A stretch of DNA of 64,000 nt from Actinopolyspora xinjiangensis (GCF_900104475.1 NZ_FNJR01000004.1:124001-188000), one strand, 5' to 3'. Counted from the first letter of the stretch, positions 18,813 through 29,662 are shown. Numbers and translations: made by a program. The notes: a model not told the origin generated them from the sequence alone.

Positions 18813-18934
18813 CGCTCCTCCTCCGGACAGACCGGTGAACCACTCCGGGCACCGACCGCTCGGGGCCACGGCAGCTCACTGTTCACCTGTCGTTATTCTG
18901 CGTAACGTCCATCATCGATTTCTCACGGCCGGGA

Positions 18935-20935
18935 GTGGCGGAGACCTTGCCAAGTTCCACGTCGATCGGAACGGACAACGCGGAGCACGGCCACACGGCC
19001 CCCGAGCCGAGGTTGTCCGCCGGTCGAGCGATCCCCGAACTGCTGCTCGGCGCGGGAATCGCCGCCGTACTCAGTGTATTGCTGCAGTTCGTCGTCGCTC
19101 AGCTGGGAATCACCGAACCGAGCGACGCCGCCGAGGCGTGGGCCGTCCTCGGTTCCACCCTGATTCTCACGCTGCTGCTGTGCCCGCTGGCACTCGGGAA
19201 ACGGATCGGAAACGGCTGGGGGCGCCTCGCTGGGGTCTGGGTGGGCCTGACCACGCTGACCACCCTGCTGCTGTCCCTGCCACTGCAGGGGACCCGTTTC
19301 TACTACGGGGGATCCTCCGTGGACAACGCGTTCCGGTTGCAGTACCTGAACCGGATGGCGGCGAACCTGGTCCCGGCCGACATGAACTACGCCGACGTCC
19401 CGCCCTACTACCCGTGGGGGTGGTTCTGGCTCGGCGGCCGGTTCGCGAACCTGATCGGTTGGGACGGTTGGGCGGCCTACAAGCCCTACGCGCTGGCGTG
19501 GATGGCCGTGGTGGTCGTGGTGGCCTTCACGCTGTGGAGCCTGGTGCTGCCGAGGGAGCACGCGCTGCTGGCGGCGCTGGTGACGATGCTGGCCGGTACC
19601 CGACACGGGCTGCTGGAGCCCTACGCCTGGCCGTCCTCGGCCTGGCTGGCGCCGATGGCGGTACTGACCTGGTACGCCCTGGCCGGGCGGGGACGCGTGC
19701 CACGCGGCGTTCTGCTCGGAGTGGGCGTCTTCGTCGGTTTCGCCGCGATGACCTACACACTGAACTTCGGATTCGCCGTGCTGGTGACCGTGGCGATGGC
19801 GGCCGTCGTGGGGGGGACACGCGTGCGGGACGGCGCCCCGCACGGCCGCACGGTCTGGGAACTGTTCCGCCGGTTGGTTCCCATCGGCGTGGTCAGCGGG
19901 TTGCTGGCTCTGGTGGTGTGGGCACCGTTCCTGCTGGCGGGCGGACTGTCCGAGCACAGCGCGGCACAGCACTACCTACCGGCGGGGAGCGCCTTCCTGC
20001 CGCTGCCGTTCACCGAGTTCTCCCCGTTCGGCGTGTTGTGCCTGTGCGGCGTGGGGTGGTTGGTGCTGCGGGCCACGAGCAGTCGTGTCGCGGCGGCGCT
20101 GCTGGTGGTGACCGCCACGGTCTACGTGTGGTTCGGTCTCTCCACGTTGGCCCTGGTCGCCGACACCACCCTGTTGTCGTTCCGCCTGCGGGTGGTCCTG
20201 GAGTGCGTCCTCGTCGTGGCCGGTGTCCTCGGGCTGGTGGAACTGATCGGGTGGCTGCGGGGCAGACTGCCGAAGTGGTACCTCCCGAGGCTGACCGCGT
20301 TCTCCGTGGTGCTGGCCCTGGCGGGGTCGCTGTCCGTGGTGCAGTACCAGCTCGACGCCGGGCTGGACTCCAAAGTGCGGGCGGCCTACGAGGACTACTA
20401 CCCCACCGGTCACAATGCCTTCGGCGCGGAGGACCCGGACGAGCCGGACGCCTGGTTGGACGAACTCGCAACCACCATCTCGGAGATGACCGGACAACGC
20501 CCGCAGCGCAACGTCGTGCTGAGCACGAACTACAGCCTGCCCTCCTTCGAGCCGTACTGGATGTTCCAGCAGGAGACACCGCACTACGCGAATCCGCTGG
20601 GCGAGTACGAACATCGGTCGACCGAGATCAGGCGGTGGTCCGATGCCGACGACAGTGCGGAACTGGCACGGATGCTGCGGCGGAGCCCTTTCCGCGCACC
20701 CGATGTCTTCGTGCTCCGGCACCATACGGACACCGAGGAGACCGCGGAACGGGACGACACGGCCGAGGACGCGAATCCTCCAGCCGGAAAGCTTTCGCTC
20801 ACGCTGAAGAGTGACGTCTTTCCCCGAAACCCGAACGTGCGGAACTACCGGGTGCTGTTCGACAGGGAACTGTTCCGGGGACCGGAGTTCACCACGCGGG
20901 AGGTCGGCCCCTACGCCGTGGTCGTCGTGAGCTGA
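18935..20935 (+). CDS. aftA: Galactan 5-O-arabinofuranosyltransferase, AftA family
   Basis: AftA adds the first arabinofuranosyl residues to the galactan chain during arabinogalactan synthesis, using decaprenyl-phosphoryl-arabinose, at the membrane. The 666-residue protein has many membrane helices over residues 30-480 and a soluble C-terminal domain of about 190 residues. The segment VDNAFRLQYLNRMAANLVPADMNY followed by ADVPPYYPWGWFWLGGR is typical of the family, with acidic residues in the first outer loop suggested as catalytic. Start is uncertain: GTG at 18935 or TTG at 18947. Its presence implies an arabinogalactan-containing wall. Confidence 0.85.
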   Translation: MAETLPSSTSIGTDNAEHGHTAPEPRLSAGRAIPELLLGAGIAAVLSVLLQFVVAQLGITEPSDAAEAWAVLGSTLILTLLLCPLALGKRIGNGWGRLAGVWVGLTTLTTLLLSLPLQGTRFYYGGSSVDNAFRLQYLNRMAANLVPADMNYADVPPYYPWGWFWLGGRFANLIGWDGWAAYKPYALAWMAVVVVVAFTLWSLVLPREHALLAALVTMLAGTRHGLLEPYAWPSSAWLAPMAVLTWYALAGRGRVPRGVLLGVGVFVGFAAMTYTLNFGFAVLVTVAMAAVVGGTRVRDGAPHGRTVWELFRRLVPIGVVSGLLALVVWAPFLLAGGLSEHSAAQHYLPAGSAFLPLPFTEFSPFGVLCLCGVGWLVLRATSSRVAAALLVVTATVYVWFGLSTLALVADTTLLSFRLRVVLECVLVVAGVLGLVELIGWLRGRLPKWYLPRLTAFSVVLALAGSLSVVQYQLDAGLDSKVRAAYEDYYPTGHNAFGAEDPDEPDAWLDELATTISEMTGQRPQRNVVLSTNYSLPSFEPYWMFQQETPHYANPLGEYEHRSTEIRRWSDADDSAELARMLRRSPFRAPDVFVLRHHTDTEETAERDDTAEDANPPAGKLSLTLKSDVFPRNPNVRNYRVLFDRELFRGPEFTTREVGPYAVVVVS

Positions 20936-21053
20936 CCGCGGGACTCCGGGACCGGGCCGGAGGGTCCGCTGTCGGCGCACCCGCAGCGAACGAGGACCCG
21001 CACGACCCGGCCCCGCGGGCGGGGCGGAGGCCTTCGCGGTCCGGGACTGCCCC

Positions 21054-22295
21054 TCAGGACAACCTGACCGGAAGCTGCTCCAGTCCCCGCATCAACGTGC
21101 TGGGTCGGTAACGCAGCTGTTCGTCCGGGACCGCCAGTTTCAGGTCCGGGAAACGCTCCACGAGCCGTCGCAGCGCGATCTCCCCCTCCAGCCGTGCCAG
21201 GGGAGCCCCCACGCAGAAATGGATGCCGTGGCCGAAAGCCAGATGGCCGCCGGTGGCGCGGTCCTGGTCGAACCGGTCCGGTTCGGCGAACTTCGCTGGA
21301 TCGCGGTTGGCCGAACCCAGTGCGACCAGCACCAATTCGTCTTCCGGGATCTCCACATCCCCGACCAGCACCGGTTCGGTGGTGTAGCGGAAGGTAGCCA
21401 GGTTCACGGGGCCGTCGAAGCGCAACGTCTCCTCGACAACCGAGGAGGCCCGCTCGGGCTCGGCGCGCAGCCTCCGGTACTGCTGGGGGTCCCGCAGCAG
21501 GGCCAGCACACCGTTGCCGATGAGGTTGACCGTGGTCTCGTGTCCGGCGACCAGCAGCAGGAACACCATACCGATCAGTTCCTCACCGCTGAGCCGGTCC
21601 GAGTCGTCACTGGTCTCGATCAACGCGGTGAGCAGGTCGTCCCGCGGATCGCGCCGCTTGTCCTCGACCAGCTCGAACAGGTACTCGCCCATCGCGACGG
21701 CGGCCCGCTCGGCGGCCTCGGGATCCTGCCCGGAGACCAGCGTGTTCGACCATCGCCGGAAATCGTCCCTGCGGTCCTCGGGAACGCCGAGCAGCTCGCA
21801 GATCACTCGGATGGGCAGTGGGAAGGCGAACGCGTCGAGCAGGTCGACACCCGCCTCGCCCACTCGTTCCGCCCCGGCGAGCTCGTCGAGCAGTTCACCG
21901 GTTATCTGCTCGATCCTGGGGCGTAGCGCTTCGATGCGGCGGGCCGTGAATGCCTTGACCACCAGCTTGCGCAGCCGGGTGTGATCGGGAGGGTCCATGT
22001 TGAGCATGTGGGCCTGAATGGATTCCGAGACCTCAGCGCGCTGGGCGCCCCGCTCGACCTCACGTTCCATTATCCGTTCCATACCCCGGTAGTCCTTGCT
22101 GAGCCTGGGGTCGGTCAGCGCCGCTCTGGCGTCTGCGTAACGGGTCACCAGCCACACCGGCATGCCGGTGACGGTGAGCACCCGCCTGGTCGGATCGGAC
22201 TCCCGCATCCGCGCGTAGCGCACGTGTGGATCCTGCAGGAACTCGTCGTCGAGCACCGATACGGAATCGTGCGGACACTGTTGGGACGAACTCAT
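21054..22295 (-). CDS. Cytochrome P450, bacterial class I (CYP107-like)
   Basis: A 413-residue soluble P450. The heme-ligand loop FGHGIHFCVGAPLAR has C361 as the iron ligand. The oxygen-activating I-helix motif is LLLVAGHETT, and the K-helix ExxR motif is EETLR. The N-terminus MSSSQQCPHDSVSVLDDEFLQDPHVRYARMR resembles the CYP107 group. No ferredoxin or reductase gene is adjacent and no biosynthetic cluster surrounds it, so redox partners must be elsewhere and the substrate is unknown. A short palindrome lies about 37 bases upstream of the start. Confidence 0.93.
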   Translation of the reverse strand: MSSSQQCPHDSVSVLDDEFLQDPHVRYARMRESDPTRRVLTVTGMPVWLVTRYADARAALTDPRLSKDYRGMERIMEREVERGAQRAEVSESIQAHMLNMDPPDHTRLRKLVVKAFTARRIEALRPRIEQITGELLDELAGAERVGEAGVDLLDAFAFPLPIRVICELLGVPEDRRDDFRRWSNTLVSGQDPEAAERAAVAMGEYLFELVEDKRRDPRDDLLTALIETSDDSDRLSGEELIGMVFLLLVAGHETTVNLIGNGVLALLRDPQQYRRLRAEPERASSVVEETLRFDGPVNLATFRYTTEPVLVGDVEIPEDELVLVALGSANRDPAKFAEPDRFDQDRATGGHLAFGHGIHFCVGAPLARLEGEIALRRLVERFPDLKLAVPDEQLRYRPSTLMRGLEQLPVRLS

Positions 22296-22331
22296 GACAG
22301 CCCTTCGCGGTAGACACCGGTCCGTCCACAG

Positions 22332-22344
22332 TTAACACCGTTAA
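22332..22344. promoter_or_regulatory. Palindrome upstream of the P450 gene
   Basis: A 13-bp inverted repeat TTAAC-ACC-GTTAA lies 37-49 bases upstream of the P450 start, in a GC-rich setting where AT-rich palindromes are uncommon. It resembles sites used by TetR or MarR-type repressors. No such regulator gene is adjacent, so the assignment is tentative. Confidence 0.35.
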
Positions 22345-22580
22345 TGGCGAGGCTGTCACTACCACCAAAGGAGCATTCCGGACGGTTTCACCAGCGAGAA
22401 CCATCGCGTTCCGACGGAATTTCGACGATTCCGACCACCGAATCGGACAACATGACTTCCTTTCGGCGAAACCGACACCCCGCGTGGAGCCCGCTCTCCG
22501 CGCCACCGCTCGTGCTCCGCACCGAACGGCGAGAACCCCGCGCCGGAGCACCAGATCCGGCACGGGGTGCGATCACGCTC

Positions 22581-25500
22581 TCAACCGACGGACTCGAAAC
22601 AACCCGCCCCGAGCAGCCCCTTGAGCTCGCCCTGCAGGCCGTTGTCGGTGTTGACGAAGAAGTCGCTGGAAAGTGCCAGCCTCGTCTCACCCCGGCTGCC
22701 CTGCAGCTTCACCTGCACAGGTACCTCACCGGAATGGGCGCGCAGCGTCCGCTTGAGCTCGTTGACCATTCCCCGATCCACCTTGGACGCGTTGAGCCGC
22801 AGCACGAAAGGGGGGCTGCTGCCAGGATCGGTCTCGGCCGCCGAGATGTCCACCGGCACCGCATCCGAGGCGAAGACGCTGATTGCCCCCTCCCGCTCGT
22901 TGATGCGCCCCTTGACCGCGATCGCGGTGTCCTCCACGAGCGTCTCGGAGAACATCTCGTAGGCCTTGGGGAAGAACAGGACCTCCACGCTGGCGTCCAT
23001 GTCCTCCATCGTCACGATGGCCCACGGCTGCCCGTTCTTGTTGATCCTGCGCTGTATGCCGGAGATCATGCCCGCGATCCGCACCTGGTCCTTGCCGTCC
23101 TTGCCCCCCGAGGGGGAACGCTCACCGCTGATCAGCTCGGCGATACCGGTGTCCTGGTAGGGGGCGAGCAGTTTCTCGGCACCGTCCAACGGGTGCGCGG
23201 AGACGTACAGCCCCAGCATCTCGCGTTCGTAGGCGAGCAACTGCTTGCGGGGCCACTCCTCCGAGGAGAACGTCAGGTGCGCCAGCGGCGAGCTCTCCGA
23301 GGCGGCGTCCTCGTCCGAGGCGGGGCCGAACAGGTCGAACTGACCGGCGGCCTGCTGCCGCTTGAGCCCCACGACCGCGTCGACGGCGGACTCGTGCTGC
23401 TCGGTCAACCCCATCCGCGTGTGCCCCAGCGAGTCGAAGGCCCCCGCCTTGATCAACGACTCCACCACGCGCTTGTTGCAGGCCACCGTCTCCGACTTGT
23501 CCAGGAAATCGCGGAAGGAAGTGTACCTGCCCTGCTCCTCGCGGACGCGGCAGATCGAGGAGACCACGTTGGTACCGACGTTACGCACGGCGCTGAGCCC
23601 GAAGCGGACGTCGGAACCGACGGCGGTGAAAGTGTCCCGCGAGTCGTTGACGTCCGGGGACAACACCCGCACCTGCATCCGGCGGCACTCCGAGAGGTAG
23701 ACCGCCATCTTGTCCTTGTTGTCGCCGTTGGCGGTCAACAGCGCCGCCATGTACTCGGCGGGGTAGTTCGCCTTCAGGTAGGCCGTCCAGTACGCCACCA
23801 GGGCGTAGCCGGCGGCGTGGGACTTGTTGAACGCGTAACCGGCGAACGGCAGCACCGTGGTCCACAGCGCGTTGATGGCCTCTTCGCTGTAACCGTTGCT
23901 GGACATGCCCGCGTGGAACCGGACGAACTCCTCGTCGAGCACCTCCTTCTTCTTCTTGCCCATGGCCCGGCGCAGGATGTCGGCTTGTCCGAGGGTGTAG
24001 TTGGCGACCCGCTGCGCGATCGCCATGATCTGCTCCTGGTAGACGATCAGGCCGTAGGTCTCGGCCAGCACGTCGCGCAGCGGCTCCTCGAGTTCCGGGT
24101 GGATGGGCTCGATCGGTTTGCGGCCGTTCTTGCGGTCGGCGTAGTCCAGATGCGCGTTGACCTCCATCGGACCGGGCCGGTACAGAGCGTTGGCCGCCAC
24201 GATGTCGGTGAACTCGGTGGGCCGCAACCGTTTGAGCAGTTCACGCATCCCACCACCCTCGAGCTGGAAGACCCCGAGGCTCTCGCCCCTGGCGAGCAGT
24301 TCGTAGGTGTTGGTGTCGTCGAGTGCCAGGGTGGACAGATCGATGTCCAACCCGTGGTTGTGGTGCACGGACTGCAGGGCGTCACCGAGGATGGTCAGGT
24401 TGGACAACCCCAGGAAGTCCATCTTGAGCAGCCCGATGGCCTCGCAACTGGGGTAGTCCCACCCGGTGATGATGGAACCGTCGTCGCGCATCCACAGCGG
24501 GACCGTGCCCATCAGCGGCTGCGAGGACAGGATCACCGCGCAGGCGTGCACCCCGGCGTTGCGGATCAGTCCCTCCAAGCCCCGGGCCGTGGAGAAGATC
24601 TGCGAGATGGACTGGTCGTTCTCGATGAGTCCGCGTACCTCGGCGGCCTCGGCGTAGCGTTCGTGCTCCGGGTCCACGATGCCCTCGAGCGGGATGTCCT
24701 TCGCCGCTATCGGTGCGGGCAGCGCCTTGGATATCTTGTCCGCGATGGCGAAACCGGGCTGGCCGTGGTGAACGCGTGCGGCGTCCTTGATGGCGGCCTT
24801 GGTCTTGATCTTACCGAAGGTGATGACCTGCGCGACCTTGTCGCGACCGTACTTGTCGATCGCGTACTGCAGCACCTCGTCGCGCCTGCGGTCGTCGAAG
24901 TCGAGGTCGATGTCGGGCGGGGAGTCCCGCTCCGGATTCAGGAAACGCTCGAAGATCAGGCCGTGCGCGATGGGATCGAGATCGGTGATGTGCAGGATGT
25001 AGGCCAGCAACGACCCCGCCGCCGAACCACGGCCCGGCCCGACGTGGATCTTCTCCGACTTGGCCCAGCGGGTGACGTCACCGACCACCAGGAAGTACGC
25101 GCAGTACCCCTTGGTGTCCAGCACGTCGATCTCGCGTTCGATCCGCTCCCGGTACTCCTCGCTGATGCCGTTCGGAAACCGGGTCGGCAGGTAGTACTCC
25201 ACCTCGGCCGCCAGGGCGTCCCGCTCCGTTCTCCCCGCCTCGACGGTCACGCGCGGCATCCGGTCGGAGTAGGTCCACACCTCCTCGTAGGAGTCCACCA
25301 ACTCGCTGACCAGGAGCGTGTTGTCCGCGGCCCCGGGAACCTCGGAGTCCCAGTACTCGCGCATCTCCTCGGAGGACTTGAGGTAGTAGCCGTCGCCGTT
25401 GAACTGGAACCGGTTCTCGTCGTTGAGGGTCTTGCCGGACTGCACGCACAACAACGCCCCGTGCGACTCGGCCTGGTCGACGGTGACGTAGTGGCTGTCG

Positions 25501-26180
25501 TTGGTGGCCAGCGGGCGAAGCCCCAACTCCTTGGCGATCTTGAGCAGGTTCTCGCGGACGGAGCGCTCGATGACCAGTCCGTGGTCCATCAGTTCGAGGA
25601 AGTAGTTCTCCGCCCCGAAGATGTCGCGGTAGTCCGAAGCCGCCTGCAGCGCCTCACGGTACTGCCCCAACCGCAACCGGGTCTGCACCTCTCCCGAAGG
25701 ACACCCGGTGGTGGCGATGATCCCCTCGGAGTACTCGGCGATCAGCTCCCGATCCATCCGGGGCTTGCGGTACTGCCCCTCGAAGGAAGCTCGGCTGGAG
25801 AGAGTGAACAGGTTGCGCAGCCCCGTGGAGTCGCGCGCGAGCATGGTCATGTGGGTGTACGCACCGGCACCGGAGACGTCACCGCCCTCACCGAACTCGT
25901 CGGTGCTGCGCTGCTTGGCCTCACCCCAGAAGACCGGTTTCTTGTGATACCGGCTCTGCGGTGCGACGTAGGCCTCGATGCCGATGATCGGTTTGATGCC
26001 GGCCTTCTTGGCCTGCTGGTAGAACTCGTCGGCACCGAACATGTTGCCGTGGTCGGTCATCGCGACGGCGGGCATCCCGAGGCGTTTCGCCTCGGAGAAC
26101 AGCGCCCCCATCTTCGCCGCGCCGTCCAACATCGAGTACTCGGTGTGCACGTGCAGGTGAACGAACGAATCGCCAGGCAC
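22581..26180 (-). CDS. dnaE: DNA polymerase III alpha subunit, DnaE1 type
   Basis: The replicative DNA polymerase catalytic subunit, 1199 residues. The N-terminal PHP domain starts with [16 protein letters not shown] with intact metal-binding histidines (H10 and H12 region), consistent with the proofreading PHP domain known in actinobacterial DnaE1. The polymerase active-site motif PDIDLDFDD gives D425 and D427 as metal ligands. [12 protein letters not shown] and [11 protein letters not shown] are palm and finger landmarks. An OB-fold ([28 protein letters not shown]) follows near residues 1020-1080. The GTG start at 26180 has GGGAGGGAG upstream. Single gene. Confidence 0.97.
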   Translation of the reverse strand: MPGDSFVHLHVHTEYSMLDGAAKMGALFSEAKRLGMPAVAMTDHGNMFGADEFYQQAKKAGIKPIIGIEAYVAPQSRYHKKPVFWGEAKQRSTDEFGEGGDVSGAGAYTHMTMLARDSTGLRNLFTLSSRASFEGQYRKPRMDRELIAEYSEGIIATTGCPSGEVQTRLRLGQYREALQAASDYRDIFGAENYFLELMDHGLVIERSVRENLLKIAKELGLRPLATNDSHYVTVDQAESHGALLCVQSGKTLNDENRFQFNGDGYYLKSSEEMREYWDSEVPGAADNTLLVSELVDSYEEVWTYSDRMPRVTVEAGRTERDALAAEVEYYLPTRFPNGISEEYRERIEREIDVLDTKGYCAYFLVVGDVTRWAKSEKIHVGPGRGSAAGSLLAYILHITDLDPIAHGLIFERFLNPERDSPPDIDLDFDDRRRDEVLQYAIDKYGRDKVAQVITFGKIKTKAAIKDAARVHHGQPGFAIADKISKALPAPIAAKDIPLEGIVDPEHERYAEAAEVRGLIENDQSISQIFSTARGLEGLIRNAGVHACAVILSSQPLMGTVPLWMRDDGSIITGWDYPSCEAIGLLKMDFLGLSNLTILGDALQSVHHNHGLDIDLSTLALDDTNTYELLARGESLGVFQLEGGGMRELLKRLRPTEFTDIVAANALYRPGPMEVNAHLDYADRKNGRKPIEPIHPELEEPLRDVLAETYGLIVYQEQIMAIAQRVANYTLGQADILRRAMGKKKKEVLDEEFVRFHAGMSSNGYSEEAINALWTTVLPFAGYAFNKSHAAGYALVAYWTAYLKANYPAEYMAALLTANGDNKDKMAVYLSECRRMQVRVLSPDVNDSRDTFTAVGSDVRFGLSAVRNVGTNVVSSICRVREEQGRYTSFRDFLDKSETVACNKRVVESLIKAGAFDSLGHTRMGLTEQHESAVDAVVGLKRQQAAGQFDLFGPASDEDAASESSPLAHLTFSSEEWPRKQLLAYEREMLGLYVSAHPLDGAEKLLAPYQDTGIAELISGERSPSGGKDGKDQVRIAGMISGIQRRINKNGQPWAIVTMEDMDASVEVLFFPKAYEMFSETLVEDTAIAVKGRINEREGAISVFASDAVPVDISAAETDPGSSPPFVLRLNASKVDRGMVNELKRTLRAHSGEVPVQVKLQGSRGETRLALSSDFFVNTDNGLQGELKGLLGAGCFESVG

Positions 26181-26487
26181 GGCGGATCTCCCTCCCGTGG
26201 AGCAACACGGCGCACTTCAATACTGTGACCAGCAAAGATGGTTCGCATGGTCGATTCGGATTCCGGTGCGGTCGACAGCCCCCGCGCTACGACGAAAGGT
26301 GGACCGTTACCGAGTCCCCAACCCTAATCCAGCCGTCCCCACCCACCACCGCCCCGCCCCCGGCGCGACCGTGGTCACCGCGAGCGGGTCGAAGCGCAGG
26401 ACGCGGCCCGAGCCCGGCGACGATTCCCCGGATCGGATCGACACCACGAGGACGGTGCTCGTGCCGAGGCGGGTAGCGTGACGAGAC
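26181..26487. other. 307-bp divergent intergenic region dnaE / proline-rich protein
   Basis: No gene is supported here. It should contain the dnaE promoter and that of the proline-rich protein. TAGCGT at 26474-26479, 8 bases before the GTG at 26488, is a candidate -10 for the latter. Confidence 0.45.
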
Positions 26488-27486
26488 GTGGCTGCACCAG
26501 ATCCCGTGGACGTTCGTCTGCTCAACGCCGTCGCCGAGACAGGTCGCGCCGCGATCCACGAACTCGCCGCATACCTGGGCATGGATGTGCGCGAGGTGGC
26601 AGCGCGGTTGGCCGCGCTGTCCACCAGCGGATTACCGCTCGTGGTCGGGGTCGAGTGCGACCCGAACGGGATCCGCAACGCGCTCGCCTCGGCCGGAGTC
26701 CAACCCGGCCCCCAACAGCCGCCGCCCCAACCCAGCGGCGGATACCCGGCACCGCCCCCGGGAGCGGGCGCACCACCACTTCCGCCGCAGCCACACCACT
26801 CGGGACCGCACAGCGGTGGCCACCCGGTCCACGGCGGCATGAGCGGTCCGTACCAACACCCGAACACCCCCTACCCGCCCGCCACGCCACAGGGGCCACA
26901 GCCGCCGCGGCAACCACCGGCTCAGCCGCAGGGGCCACCTCCGGTCGGCACGGCGAGTCAGCAACCGCCCACACCTCCGGGCACCTGGGGACCGCCCGCG
27001 TCCTCGGCCTGGCCCAGGAGGGACGCGGCCGGCGACCAGGCTCCCCGCCCGCCCGCTGTGCCCAAGTCGGGCAAGGTCGGCAACAAGCTGGACACGGTCG
27101 GTCCCGACGGTGAGCCGGTGAGCGTTCTGCTGGTTGAGGTGGTGGATCCCGCCGACTTCCTGTTCAGCGCCGCCGGACACACCCTCGAAGCGGGCCAGCG
27201 CGCGGTCGTGGTGCACATCGAGCTGACCAACCGTGGAACCGCGGTGTTCGACTCACCGCCGGACCAGCACCTGCTGCTGGTGGCACAGGACGGTTCGACG
27301 GTGTCGAAGTCCTCGGTCGCCCTTTCCTCGCGCCCACCGCACAGTGCCGGTGTCTCCCCGGGGGAAACCGGCGGCGGGCACACCGTGTTCGTACTTCCGG
27401 AGGAGACCGAGCTGCGAAGCGTCGAGTGGTCGCCGCGCCCCGATCCCGGTCCGCATTCGCTGGTCTGGGACATCAGTGACCTCTGA
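26488..27486 (+). CDS. Winged-helix protein with proline-rich linker and C-terminal beta domain
   Basis: A 332-residue three-part protein. Residues 1-60 look like an AsnC/Lrp-style helix-turn-helix (DVRLLNAVAETGRAAIHELAAYLGMDVREVAARLAAL). Residues about 72-195 are a disordered linker very rich in Pro, Gln and Gly. Residues about 200-332 form a predicted beta-sandwich with VVHIELTNRGTAVFDSPPDQHLLLV, reminiscent of DUF4352-type extracellular domains but here without any signal peptide or membrane helix. Some actinobacterial homologues are annotated as AsnC-family regulators; the true role is unknown. The start is probably leaderless. Confidence 0.75.
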   Translation: MAAPDPVDVRLLNAVAETGRAAIHELAAYLGMDVREVAARLAALSTSGLPLVVGVECDPNGIRNALASAGVQPGPQQPPPQPSGGYPAPPPGAGAPPLPPQPHHSGPHSGGHPVHGGMSGPYQHPNTPYPPATPQGPQPPRQPPAQPQGPPPVGTASQQPPTPPGTWGPPASSAWPRRDAAGDQAPRPPAVPKSGKVGNKLDTVGPDGEPVSVLLVEVVDPADFLFSAAGHTLEAGQRAVVVHIELTNRGTAVFDSPPDQHLLLVAQDGSTVSKSSVALSSRPPHSAGVSPGETGGGHTVFVLPEETELRSVEWSPRPDPGPHSLVWDISDL

Positions 27487-27539
27487 TTGAAGTTTTCCGA
27501 TCGGGTTATCGGAGCGCTCGCTCGGCGGAACCTCTCGCA

Positions 27540-27610
27540 CGGCTCTCGCCGCGGCCAGGCCCGACATCGAGTAGGTACTACACAACGTCGGGCCTTCCCC
27601 GCGAGAGCCG
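27540..27610. repeat. Large imperfect inverted repeat between convergent genes
   Basis: Arms at 27540-27565 and 27587-27610 are near-complementary over about 24 bp: the outer 8 bp (CGGCTCTC / GAGAGCCG) and the inner 9 bp (AGGCCCGAC / GTCGGGCCT) pair perfectly, with a 21-base loop rich in TA steps. It lies 54 bases after one gene and 171 before the end of the convergent rluD. It may be a bidirectional terminator or a structured RNA. An AT-rich patch with the palindrome CGATATATCG follows at about 27654-27663. The rest of the 294-bp gap shows no gene. Confidence 0.55.
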
Positions 27611-27780
27611 CACGGGGGGCACTCGCGGGTGGTCGGGTTGATGACGTGGCTTCCGATATATCGAAATCGAAAAAGACCCCTCCCCGTCGACAACACGACA
27701 GGAAAGCATCAGTGAGAACCGGGGCGTCCCCGCTCGCCCGCCCGAGGCGTGCCGCGCGTGAACCCGCACCTCCGGAACGG

Positions 27781-28713
27781 TCAGTGGTCCTGCTCGCGCA
27801 GTTGCTCCAAGGCCTCGCGCAGATCCGCCGGATAGTCGCTGTCGAAGGTGACCAGCCCTCCGTGGGCGGGGTGTTCGAAGGACAGCGAATAGGCGTGCAG
27901 CCACTGCCTAGTGAGACCGAGTCGCCGCGCGAGCGTCGGATCGGCACCGTAGGTGAGATCGCCGACGCACGGATGCCGTACCGCCGAGAAGTGCACCCTG
28001 ATCTGGTGGGTCCGCCCCGTCTCCAACTTCACGTCCACCAGCGAGGCCGCGCGGAAGGCCTCGACGATCTCGTAGTGCGTCACGCTGGGTTTGCCGTCGG
28101 TGACCACCGCGAACTTGTAGTCCGACTTCGGATGCCGGTCTATCGGCGCGTCGATCGTCCCCCTACTCGGATCTGGGTGCCCCTGGACCAGCGCGTGGTA
28201 GTGCTTGTCGACGGTGCGTTCCCGGAAAGCGCGTTTGAGCGTGGAGTAGGCGCGCTCGGACTTCGCCAGCACCATGACACCCGTGGTGCCCGCGTCGAGG
28301 CGGTGCACCACCCCCTGGCGTTCCGGAGGTCCGGAGACGGCGAGGCCGACCCCGGCGGCGGCCAGCCCCCCGAGCACGGTCGGACCCTCCCAGCCGGGGC
28401 TCGGGTGGACGGCCACCCCCACGGGCTTGTTGACCACCACGATGTCGTCGTCCTCGTGCACGACCGTCAGTCCCTCGACCGGCACGGCCACGATCTCGGG
28501 GGCGCCGTCCCCCTCGGGAAGCCGCACCTCGAGCCACGAGCCGGCCAGCAACCGGTCGGACTTCCCCGCCGGTGAACCGTCCAGTTCGACGTCCCCGGAG
28601 GTGGTCAGCGCGGCGACGGTACTGCGCGACAGCCCGAGCAGTTTGGCCAGCCCGGAGTCCACCCGCATGCCGTCGAGCCCGTCGGGAACGGGCAGCGTAC
28701 GCAGCTCGCTCAC
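27781..28713 (-). CDS. rluD: 23S rRNA pseudouridine synthase, RluD family
   Basis: Converts uridines to pseudouridine in large-subunit rRNA. The 310-residue protein has an N-terminal S4-like RNA-binding region ([29 protein letters not shown]) and the catalytic motif [15 protein letters not shown] with the nucleophile D140. The RTHQIRVH segment closes the active site. The GTG start at 28713 overlaps the lspA stop as GTGA, so the pair is translationally coupled; the lspA-rluD order is common in bacteria. The exact target uridines cannot be read from sequence. Confidence 0.94.
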   Translation of the reverse strand: MSELRTLPVPDGLDGMRVDSGLAKLLGLSRSTVAALTTSGDVELDGSPAGKSDRLLAGSWLEVRLPEGDGAPEIVAVPVEGLTVVHEDDDIVVVNKPVGVAVHPSPGWEGPTVLGGLAAAGVGLAVSGPPERQGVVHRLDAGTTGVMVLAKSERAYSTLKRAFRERTVDKHYHALVQGHPDPSRGTIDAPIDRHPKSDYKFAVVTDGKPSVTHYEIVEAFRAASLVDVKLETGRTHQIRVHFSAVRHPCVGDLTYGADPTLARRLGLTRQWLHAYSLSFEHPAHGGLVTFDSDYPADLREALEQLREQDH

Positions 28714-29444
28714 GAGTCTTCCTCACCATCGTCGCGTCGTGGCCGCTCGGGCGTGTCCCCGGCCGCTTCCCCGGCGGGGTGTTCGCCCGTGGCACCGTCT
28801 CGCTCACGCCCTCGGGAGCCATCTGTCCTCTCTACCGCGGCCGCCGAGGTCCGCTTCGACCGGCGTCGATGCACGGTTCCGTCGTAGTCGTGGCCCAGCA
28901 GCGCCAGCAGCACGATCAGCACACCGCCGCAGACGATCCCGGAGTCGGCCAGGTTGAACACCGGCCAGACACTCCCGTCCGGCGCGAGCACGGACAGGAA
29001 GTCGATCACGTGTCCCCGCAGCGGTGCGGGCTCGCGGAAGATCCTGTCGACGAGGTTACCGCAGGCACCCCCCAGAACCAGGCCGATCCCGACCGCCCAG
29101 CCGGTGGAGCGGAGCTTCGGAGCGAACCAGATTATGGCTACCACGACCACGATCGCCAGCAGCGCCAGCAACCAGGTCAGACCGGTCGCGATGTTGAAGG
29201 CGGCTCCTGGATTACGCAGGAGCACCAGGTAGAGCCCCCCACCGAGCAGTTCGACCGGCTCCCGGCCTTCCAACTTCGCCACGGCCAACGACTTGGTGAA
29301 CGCGTCCAGCCCGAGCAGGGCCACGGCAATACCGAACAGCAGCACCAACAGCCTGGGGCGAGGTGGACCGCGGCGCGCGGGCTTCGAGTCGGCGTCGGAG
29401 CGTGCGGAACGTGACGGCTCGGTCGTGTGGTGCTCATCGCTCAC
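28710..29444 (-). CDS. lspA: Lipoprotein signal peptidase (signal peptidase II)
   Basis: Membrane aspartic protease that removes signal peptides from lipid-modified prolipoproteins. Four membrane helices are visible over residues about 32-185. The two catalytic aspartates are D133 (GNLVDR) and D167 (NLADSG). The protein, at 244 residues, is longer than the usual 160-200 because of a charged N-terminal tail (about 30) and a hydrophilic C-terminal tail of about 55 residues rich in Arg, Glu and Gly. GTG start at 29444. It would process lipoproteins such as the binding protein of the ABC importer. Confidence 0.95.
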   Translation of the reverse strand: MSDEHHTTEPSRSARSDADSKPARRGPPRPRLLVLLFGIAVALLGLDAFTKSLAVAKLEGREPVELLGGGLYLVLLRNPGAAFNIATGLTWLLALLAIVVVVAIIWFAPKLRSTGWAVGIGLVLGGACGNLVDRIFREPAPLRGHVIDFLSVLAPDGSVWPVFNLADSGIVCGGVLIVLLALLGHDYDGTVHRRRSKRTSAAAVERTDGSRGRERDGATGEHPAGEAAGDTPERPRRDDGEEDS

Positions 29445-29662
29445 TCCCCCATTCTCCCTGACCGTACCGGGTGAGGTTCAGCCAGCCCGGCCGCTCCCCC
29501 GGTCGGCTCGCACGGCGACCGGCCGGTTTGGTTCCACCGCGCGGCGGGAACGAGGACGGTGCACCGGGTAAGACTGGAACAGTCGGGCAGCTGACGATGT
29601 TGTCCGAACGGCAACTCCCGGTCCGTCCCAGCGGACCGGGCCGTCGGGATCGGAGCGCGCAC

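Noticed and set aside
21054-22295. P450 as part of a secondary-metabolite cluster
   Set aside because: Its neighbours are aftA and dnaE; no synthase, tailoring or resistance genes are near.
22344-26228. Very long open frame on the plus strand across dnaE
   Set aside because: It is the antisense shadow of dnaE. GC-rich third positions keep the opposite frame open; the peptide is low in complexity and matches nothing recognisable.
27487-27780. Small protein gene in the convergent gap
   Set aside because: Frames on both strands lack a ribosome site and family features, and they run through the inverted repeat.
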